In this document: positions 56,552 through 64,000 of the stretch, piece by piece
Numbering within the stretch: the stretch's first letter is position 1
Layout: each line of letters opens with the position of its first letter
From: Linnemannia hyalina
Taxonomy: Eukaryota > Mortierellomycota > Mortierellomycetes > Mortierellales > Mortierellaceae
NCBI GenBank assembly: GCA_019671135.1
Contig: JAHRHY010000002.1
Span: 1 to 64,000, forward strand
DNA length: 64,000 nt
Direction of reading: 5' to 3'
Made by a program: the position numbers and the translations under genes
Notes under the pieces: model-generated
The model's input: only the letters and a program-made list of their open reading frames with translations
Database searches by the model: none
Told to the model about the DNA's origin: nothing

Positions 56552-59190
56552 TTACTTGTTGTTGCCGGCCTTCCACTGCTGGACCATCTGGAGAAGCTTG
56601 AAGTTGGGCTGTTCCTTTTGGTCATCAGGGAAGATGTAGTCGTAGTATTCCTCCCATTGAGACGATCCAGCCGCACTACCATCCGCAGACTCCACCTGGC
56701 GACGCTTCTTGACCATCTTGGGCATCAGATCCTGCACACTCTTCAGCGACTCGGCCGTACCCTGTGCCTGCTCAAACTCCTTCCACGCCTCTAACAGAAT
56801 CACACGCTCTTCCTTCAGTCCCTGATCCTTCATCGTCTGGCTACCCTTCTTGAACACATCCCGAGCGATATCAGCCTGGCCCTCCTCTGGCACACTCGCC
56901 TCAAAATGCGCCCAACTGATCCAGACCTTGACGTGTGCTGTTCTCTCCAACAACTGCTTGTACAGCGACCGTGCGTGTGCCCATTGCTCCTCACCCACCT
57001 CAAAGTCGATATACGCCTTCCACAAGATCTCGGGCATATCCAGTTCTGGTTGCGCGACGGCCAAATTAAAGATGGCTCTGGCACGCTCGGTATCCTGCAA
57101 TTCACTCTCCAACTCTGCGAATTTGATCCATGCCGCACAGGTCGACGGCGACCATTCCAAATACTTGGCATACAGTGTCCTCGCCCTGTCGATCGCACGC
57201 AGCTCCAGCTCCAGCTCAATATATCCCTTGAACAACTTGTCCTTGGGGCACATGCCTACTGCCATTCCCAGTGCCTTGCGCGCTGCACTCAAATCCAACT
57301 GGCGAATCTCAAACTTGGCATACAGCAACCAAATTTTGGCGAACGTAAACTTTTTGTGAGGAATAAGCTTGATGCAACCCTTGTACACCTGTCTCGCTCG
57401 CTCATAGTCCTAGTATTGGCAGAAATCAGACTCCAGTTAGTTCACTCTGTCGCTGAGCGTGTGTATAAGACCCAAGAAGAACGATAAAATTCCTGTTCCT
57501 CGGCTACAAGGCTTACTTTTGTTTCGAGTTCCTCGAAAAGGGCATATCTGATCCAGAGATAGATGTAGCGTCTCCAGAGTCGCTTCTCCTGAGCTGGCGG
57601 TACTTGGGCAATAGCGCGCTCATACACCTCACGAACACGATCCACATCTCCTGTACTCTCCTCGAGTTTTCCATAGTCAAACCAGGTATCATAGTTTTTG
57701 AGGTTCGTTGCCAGGTCCTATCATCACAAATCAATGACCGAGGCACGTTAGTTGCCTACGCTTGATAACCTCGTGCGACTACAAAAAAAAAAGGAACAGC
57801 ACAAGTCCAAGATTCCAACGTACCGCCTCATATTGGAGTCGCCTCTTGCCGACAACAACATCCTCGATGCCATCCTTGTCGCCGTACTGCTTCTCAAACT
57901 GGACATATTGGTTGTAAAGCGCCTGCGATTTCGATCGAGGAATGCGATCCAAAGCGTACTTGTAAATAACTCGTGCTCTGTCGGTCTATCATAAGAATAG
58001 GAAATGTTAGTGACACTGTGCCTGACCAATGATGAAGCAAAGTTCTAAAGTAACCATAAAATAGCATATTGGAGCAATGGCGTACCTCCTTCAGCCGCGT
58101 CTCGAATTTGGCAAAGGAGATAAAGAGACGCTGTTCCATGAGCTCTTCCCCCATGACCTCAATGGCCCTTGTGAAAATCTCCCGAGCCTTCTCCGTCTTA
58201 CCCTCACGCTCTTCAAACTCTGCCCACTTGATCCAGTTCTTGGGTTCGGGGTGAATGTGAACGAAGCGTTCATAGACCACGCGTGCCCGCTCCAGTTCCT
58301 TGTACCGCTTCTCAAACTTGACATACGCCATCCAAGCCTCCTCTTCTGGCTCCCATTGCATCCAGCGCTCGAAAATCTGACGTGCACGAGCCACTTCTTC
58401 CAGCATCTCCTCCATGTACGTGTATTTCAACCTATCCATATAGAAGTAGGCCGAAAAGCACTCATTAGTATTCTCTAGCATACACTTATCACTGCATTCA
58501 CGAAGAGTCATCATCCAACAAAGGCTTACCAGAACTGATCACGACGGGGCAGGATGGTGACGATCCTGTCAAACAAGTTACGCGCCAGGGCAATGTTCTT
58601 GTGCTTCATCTCCATCTCGACATATTTGAGGTACAAGGTCGCGTTCTTGCTGTCGACGTGCAACGCACGTTCATAGATCGAGCGAGCTCTATTTTGTGAT
58701 ATAAATGACAAACAATCCTGTCAGTATGTGTGTTCCTTCCTTCCTGAAAATATGGCACCTCCTGTCTGAATACCAGACACTGACAGCAGTGATCAAAGAG
58801 CAAAAAAAGTACCTCTGGAGCTCATCCTGGCCTTCCTCCCAGGTGGCGTATTTGAGCCACTCGTTGATATGAAGTCGACTACGCTGGATACGGTCCTCAA
58901 ACTCCTTGCGTTTCCGTCCTCTGTATTCCAACAACTCTGCTTGGTCGTGGATCTTTTGTTTGGGGGCCTTGATAGCGATTTCCTGACGCTCCTTGGCCTC
59001 TCGCAAAATCTGCTCCGCCGAGATTTGCACGGGCGCGGCATTCTTGTTTTTAATCTATTCATGTGATGAATGTAAGGGTATTGTTGGCTGGTTATTATTG
59101 CTGTTCTTTCTGGAGAACTGTTAAATGCAATTGAGCTGATGAGCGAGTGTTGATGTGTTGCATCCTTGCCTTGGGGGTTGCTTTGTCCAT
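56552..59190 (-). CDS. CLF1: Clf1/Syf3 (crooked neck-like) spliceosome HAT-repeat protein
   Basis: The start MDKATPK (59190-59170) joins to [20 protein letters not shown] across a GC-AG intron. The rest is a string of HAT repeats: [97 protein letters not shown] and others to the end. The protein ends in a Lys-rich tail with [11 protein letters not shown] and stops at 56552. Clf1 is a scaffold of the Prp19-associated complex and is needed for spliceosome assembly in the nucleus. The layout of about nine exons was read from splice signals and is less certain in the middle (57500-58000). Confidence 0.93.
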
Positions 59191-59364
59191 GGTGATGGAG
59201 AGGGAGGAATGAGTGAGGGGGACTGAAGAACAAAGGAGGGTCCAACGATGAACAAAAAACCGATCATTAAAAACTGAGTGACGTCATAAATTTTTTTCTT
59301 TAATATGCAGTTATGCTATGCGAAAAGTTGGAGGTAACCTCCCAGAACCCAATGGCTCTGACGC
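59191..59364. other. Short spacer between CLF1 and RPC19
   Basis: 174 bp between the CLF1 start and the RPC19 stop, both on the minus strand. CLF1's promoter must lie here or within the RPC19 3' end. Confidence 0.5.
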
Positions 59365-60064
59365 CTAGAAGGCGTTTTCCTCCTCCTCGTATTCAAATTC
59401 GCCCTTGGCGAGCTCGACCTGGAAGGCCTGGATAACATGGTCGCAGAGATCGGCCAAGTCGTCTAATCCCTTGTACATGGCATCTGCTGCTGTTGTGTTG
59501 TCGGAGGTCTGAATCCTGACGTTTGTCCTGGCTTCTGAGGGATGGGGAATCGAGTATGAAGCAAAGTCGACCTCAGAGCTATTATTGTCAACAGGAGATA
59601 TAAGTACAATATGACGTTAGTACGGCGGATGCTGATAGCTTCCATGACACTGCAGATGAACATATTCATTCGTCTGACTGCTCTGTGATATCCATGAAAT
59701 GGTGTGTCAAGTGCGTCGTGGTGCATACTTCTTCATAAGAGCCCAGCGGAGCGCGTTTCCGAGGGTGTGGTCCTCATCCTGTAAGCAAAAGGTGGCGCAC
59801 TGGGGCTCAATCATAGTTCCTGGGACCTATCCGAGCAAGTACCATATAGGAAGTAAGGAGTTAACAATAGGTTCGGATACCCTCCAGACTCATTCCCTAG
59901 TATGAAGCACTCCTTCGTCTGTCGATTGACCCTCACTCTTGTGTAAGAGGAGAGCAAGTCTTGCTGTGTTGAGCAAGGGGTCCAGTGGTGTGACTTACGA
60001 CGGAGACCTTGCCGGTGTCGACCTCGATTTGGTCCTCGTCCATGCGGCTAACAATTGTAGACAT
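59365..60064 (-). CDS. RPC19: RNA polymerase I/III subunit AC19
   Basis: Exons 60064-59999, 59826-59729 and 59578-59365 sum to 126 codons. The dimerisation domain shared with bacterial alpha subunits is clear: CATFCLQDEDHTLGNALRWA, then VDFASYSIPHPSEARTNVRI and TSDNTTAADAMYKGLDDL. These match the conserved EDHTLGN and YSIPHPSE blocks of Rpc19/POLR1D. It pairs with AC40 to nucleate Pol I and Pol III. The N-terminal ~20 residues are acidic, and the C-terminus is an acidic tail (EFEYEEEENAF). Confidence 0.93.
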
Positions 60065-60310
60065 TGCTGTTATATGTGATGTGTATTTGTGTTGGTTGGA
60101 GGTGTCGTTGTGGTTGTTGGTTGCTGTTGTTGTGATGAGTTGAGACGGGCGAAGTCGAAGTGGTTGTTGAACAGCAGTTGAAAGAAGTGAATGGTGAACC
60201 AAAAAAAAAAAAAGTTGATCTCCAAAACATTGATGGTGGCTTAGCTTATTCGTATTTTATTCAATAGCTGACTGATTAAGGCAACGCTATAGTGATGGCT
60301 AAAGACGCGA
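60065..60310. other. Spacer between RPC19 and SURF4
   Basis: 245 bp with a TTG/TGTTG-rich stretch near 60085-60130 and an A-run at 60200-60211. No gene. Confidence 0.45.
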
Positions 60311-61486
60311 TTAGAAGGCCTTCTTCTTCTCGTCCACGCTCATACCGCCGGGTCCGAGAGTGACAAGGAGGAGCAAACCACCCATGATCGAAAGAGTCTG
60401 GAAAAAGTCGTACTTGAGGAAATCCTTCTGTGAGTGCGAGCTGTCGACAGACCACCAGTTGTTGACAACGATGTTGAACACCGACAAGAACAACACTAAA
60501 AACATGGCTGACAACTTGGCCTTGAAACCCACAGCAATCATGATGCAGGCAGCCAGGCCCACAACCGACGCAATCATCCTCGACAAAGTCCACGATCCAT
60601 GGAGGGCGAAACCAACGAACAGGAAGATAAGGAGAACTCGGCCAGCGAGTTGGAAGTAGGTCCTCTTGTTGCTCTCGGTCATCGAAGGGAGCCCTGCGAA
60701 CAATTGACGGCGCTTGCTCAGACTGTCAGAGACGACCATCAAGAGACCACCGATGACGGATAGGTTGCGGAGGAAGAAACTGGCGTCGAAAATAAGACCG
60801 TAGCCTAGTGCCTGTGTCACGACAACGCCAAAGAGCGCCCCGGCGGCATATTCTGTGTGTTTCCTTGCAATCACCAGCGTCGAGCAAACCAGCATCGTCT
60901 ATTGAGGTATTGTATTGGAACGAAGAGAAAAGTCAGTTAACATTCCTCTTCATGATGGTGCTTGTCCCAGGGTCAAACAGTAGATCCGTGCAACCCTCTC
61001 ACACCCTTCCCTGAAAATGCTAACATGGTCGCCCTCTGTCTCCTGCTCTCAATCTTCTCTCCTCGCCTTGTCTTTCCTTCCTCACCCCCTCTCTTTCTTT
61101 GTTGGTCTTTGTTATCACTGTTGGTTTCCCTGTCTCAACTGGCCCCTTATTTTTTTTTCTTTTTTTTACGCTTCCCTTGAACTTTGGGCTATGTCCAAAT
61201 CGCAGCCCAACTCAAAGCTGCTCACGTCCTTGAACAACAGTTAAAAAAAGCAACTTACGAGGACGTTGGCGATCAGGAAGAAGTGACTGAGACCCCAAGG
61301 AAAGCCGCGGTGACGCTGGAGGTAGAAGAGCTGGTCTCCAAATTGGGTCGAGATACGGAGAGCATCCTCGAGAAAAGTGACAACGATGAGGAAGCGAGCG
61401 ATGGCAGGGATATATGGCTTCAAGGGCTGACCGATCTTGTCGATCACCTCCTCAAACTTGCGCGAGTACTCCTGTACAATATCCAT
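60311..61486 (-). CDS. ERV29: Surf4/Erv29-type ER cargo receptor
   Basis: Exons 61486-61259 and 60898-60311 give 271 residues. The family signatures are visible. The N-terminal half has RFLIVVTFLEDALRISTQFG and the exon-1 end HFFLIANVL. The second exon carries several hydrophobic segments (GVVVTQALGYGLIF, LLMVVSDSLSKRRQLFAG, VLLIFLFVGFALHGSW, MIASVVGLAACIMIAVGF). The C-terminus is DEKKKAF, a di-lysine KKXX signal that returns the protein from Golgi to ER in COPI vesicles. The protein loads soluble cargo into COPII vesicles. The start MDIVQEYSRKFEEVI is the first ATG of the open frame. Confidence 0.93.
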
Positions 61487-63730
61487 GTTGTGTCTGTTTG
61501 TTGGGTTGGGGTCGTGAGGTGGGTTGTTGTGTTCCTTTGGGTAAGTCTATGAGTTCAAGGGTAGGTCGAGTGGAATGAGTCCCATGAGAGAAATGAGTTT
61601 GCCTGTTAGTTTTACTTCATTCCTTTTCTTTCAAGAGAAAGTATGTCGAGAGTCGCGACGAACAATAGTGGCTATGACAATGCGAACAAAAGCATGTTGA
61701 TAACGATGGCCATGGCGAGAAGAATACTTGCCTTTAGTTAGCGAAGAAGAGTGTCTTTTAAGGTGTCTGGGTATGAGTGTATGTGCGTGAGAAAGAGAAG
61801 GGGGGTAAGGGTAAAGTGGAGAGAAAGGAAGGGAGAAGGAGAGTAAAGAAAAAAGAGAAAGAAAGAAAGAAAGAAAGAGAGGAAGAAGAAAAGGAGTGAG
61901 TGAGACTGATAAAGGACCGCCATCACCCATCACCATCAATCAGAAACACCAGCACACGGTATAAACACGGTGCATTATATGCGAAGAGTGCTCGCCCCTT
62001 GTCTGCCACTTATGTCAACTTTACTTGACATCGCAGACATCCGAGCGGAGACAAAGGCATATGTGGGATATGGTATGTAATCAAATTACTTTCTGCTAAT
62101 TGAATCAAAGGCAAATCAGGGCCAGCCCCTTCGTGTGATTTTTGTTATTGTCGAATTGCACTGACAAACAAACAATAGCCGGCATTTGCTTGTCACCAAG
62201 GCGAGGCAACAATGAGCAAAGGAACCATCCCTTTACCATCCCTCCAGTCATATCCGCCTCCATCCTTCCTCAGAAAAGTCGATCATTCTCGACCAAGAAT
62301 AGTGGCTTCGAGCCGCATTCATTTGATCTTCCTTCAACAGTAAGTAATGCTCACGGCCACTCTATCGCAACTATATCGTCCCCTTCATCCCCTCAATCAT
62401 TTATCATCCTCCAACGGCCAATCTATCTCCTATTAACAAAAGTCAACACATTACTCACCCATCATAGTCCATCACAAAGTATATTCGTTTGTTCGTTTGT
62501 TTGTTTTGACGTGGCGCCGACAAAAAAAAGAGTTTTCGATGAATGGAAAGGACCCTGGTATAACCCAATGCCAAAAAGGCCAGGCCCAATCAACTATCGA
62601 GTGACAGGGAGAGCAGGAGGGACGATAGAGAATGAATCGAGCGTTTGCTGCTTCACTGCAAAACAAACACGCCATCCCACAACTTTCACATCCGTCCACC
62701 CCGGGCTTCACTTTCGGTTCCCTTCCCTCTCGCTCTGACTATTCCCATGATCCGATACGTTGAGCGCCATAAACAAACACAACGGAGAGGTAGGGGTCAA
62801 TCCCCCTTGACAACCCTGCCTGTCTGCCTATCCCTCATGCTCTCTTCTCGGTTTTCTCTTTTGCTCTTTAACCCTGCATTTATCTTCTCAGGCACCCATT
62901 CGCATCAACAAATAAACACAAACATTAAACACACCTTTAGCCCTCCCTTTGCTTGCTTACAGAAACCTTGACCCTTTTGAAGCTGTCAACAGATGGAATC
63001 ATGCGAGCCATTGTCGAGTGTATGGCACCATTCCCATGGACTCTGTCCAATGGGAACGTCCCAGCGGCAACGGGTGTGGGAAAGACAGCACAAAGCAACA
63101 GGGTCAAAAGAGGAGGAGAAAGGGACGCCCACTCCCTTCTCACCGTCATCAGAGCCCACTCCCTCTTTATTCACACACTAATCGAGTCCTGACAGCCTTA
63201 CCTGTTGCAAAGGACGAATGACCTATTTTACATCCAAGAGCAGTACATAACCTTACAGACAGTCTACCGTACCTCAAAGGCGCAAACCCCTAGCTCTTAT
63301 TTATCGCGTGTTTGATTACCCACTTTGGAGTTGCTTGGTATGTCGTTATTTCAGTTTGCATCTCTGCAATCGGCCGTGGACTGAACTGGAGACCAAGGGT
63401 GTCCGTGGCCAGTAATTGGTTAATTGTGCTCGTTTGGCACGCGACTGTACATGAAGGCTGTTTGATTGTCCCTGGGGGTTTGAAGGACGAGAGTGGGGGA
63501 AAGGTAAGGGAGCGGGCTTACTTTAACCGCGACTGAAAGCAAAGTACTAGCACGCGTCCATCAGGCACAAGGCAGACGCGGTTCTAACGGAACGGACTGT
63601 CACTCCCACTCCTCAGCCACCATGCTTTCTCCTAAGGGATGAGAGAAGCAGGGAAAAAATAGGAAATTGAGAGGTGTGGCGCAATCATCGCATTAGAATC
63701 TCATTTTCTTCTTTCTTTGCTTCCCTCGTG

Positions 63731-63780
<50 letters not shown>

Positions 63781-63824
63781 GTTCCGTCACCGACAAACAA
63801 GACAAGACAAGCACGCCAACCGTT
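61487..63824. other. Intergenic, no supported gene
   Basis: 2.3 kb of mostly AT/GA-rich and CT-rich DNA. Features seen are a GAAA repeat near 61850-61880 and a CT microsatellite at about 63735-63776. ORFs of up to 198 residues (62142-62738) lack domain signal or compositional bias of a gene and are not accepted. Confidence 0.45.
63734..63776. repeat. (CT)n microsatellite
   Basis: About 21 CT dinucleotides in a row, just upstream of the small ORF at 63825. Confidence 0.9.
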
Positions 63825-63935
63825 ATGTCAGCCAACCTGCAACATCTCAAGGCATACCTCCGTCAATCACTGGATTCGGGAAGTGGGTTCGTCAACCTTC
63901 TCGTCGGCCAGACCAACACCAGAATCAACTACTAA
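63825..63935 (+). CDS. Possible 36-residue small protein
   Basis: A short ORF, MSANLQHLKAYLRQSLDSGS and 16 further residues, starts at an ATG preceded by CACGCCAACCGTT and a CT-rich leader, as in fungal 5' UTRs. It ends at TAA 63933-63935. It could be a small protein, an upstream ORF, or part of an unseen larger gene beyond the window. No family recognised. Confidence 0.2.
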   Translation: MSANLQHLKAYLRQSLDSGSGFVNLLVGQTNTRINY

Positions 63936-64000
63936 CACCTACCACCGCCCCAGAAACAACAACAGCAGAATCAACAGTGACAACCTTTACCAACCCACGA

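Noticed and set aside
62142..62738. 198-residue plus-strand ORF
   Set aside because: No recognisable domain, low-complexity Ser/Pro/Ile content and no splice or promoter support.

Overview
The window looks like nuclear DNA from an early-diverging fungus, most likely of the Mortierella group (Mucoromycota). This rests on short GT-AG introns, fungal housekeeping genes (CDC45, an Ssd1/Dis3L2 protein, the splicing factor Clf1, RNA polymerase subunit AC19, a Surf4/Erv29 cargo receptor) and a chromodomain Ty3/Gypsy element. The lineage is inferred from gene content; no rDNA or mitochondrial marker is present.

There are two zones. Positions 1 to about 31 kb are accessory. They hold a divergent pair of Ulp1-like (C48) proteases, one with and one without catalytic residues; dispersed repeats; two hAT-type MITEs with microsatellite interiors; and a wrecked PIF/Harbinger transposase that has taken in two solo LTRs and a complete 5.56-kb chromovirus with matching LTRs. 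A 1.1-kb foldback element and a palindromically duplicated Cys/His-rich gene follow. Next comes the most unusual locus: a minus-strand gene (23342-27747) that joins an N-terminal XPG/FEN1-like nuclease to a C-terminal Fanzor/TnpB-like RuvC nuclease. Just past its 3' end lies a pair of direct repeats with a hairpin kept by a compensatory base-pair change. The zone ends with a GT10 fucosyltransferase gene and a decayed GT10 copy.

Positions 31 to 61.5 kb are a compact housekeeping block: a DnaJ-X chaperone, CDC45, a Vps3/TGFBRAP1-type CORVET subunit, a DUF3605 protein, Ssd1/Dis3L2, a CCCH-RWD-CHY zinc-finger protein, a mitochondrial TFB/Dim1-type methyltransferase, CLF1, RPC19 and SURF4/ERV29. 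Most are on the minus strand. The last 2.5 kb holds no gene I can support.

Coding structures were assembled by hand from splice signals and reading-frame continuity. For DnaJ-X, Ssd1, DUF3605, GT10, CCCH-CHY, RPC19, SURF4 and the 22-kb gene the exon lengths sum to whole codons. The XPG-Fanzor gene does so only after allowing three single-base deletions in homopolymers, and it also has one in-frame stop or a small intron.
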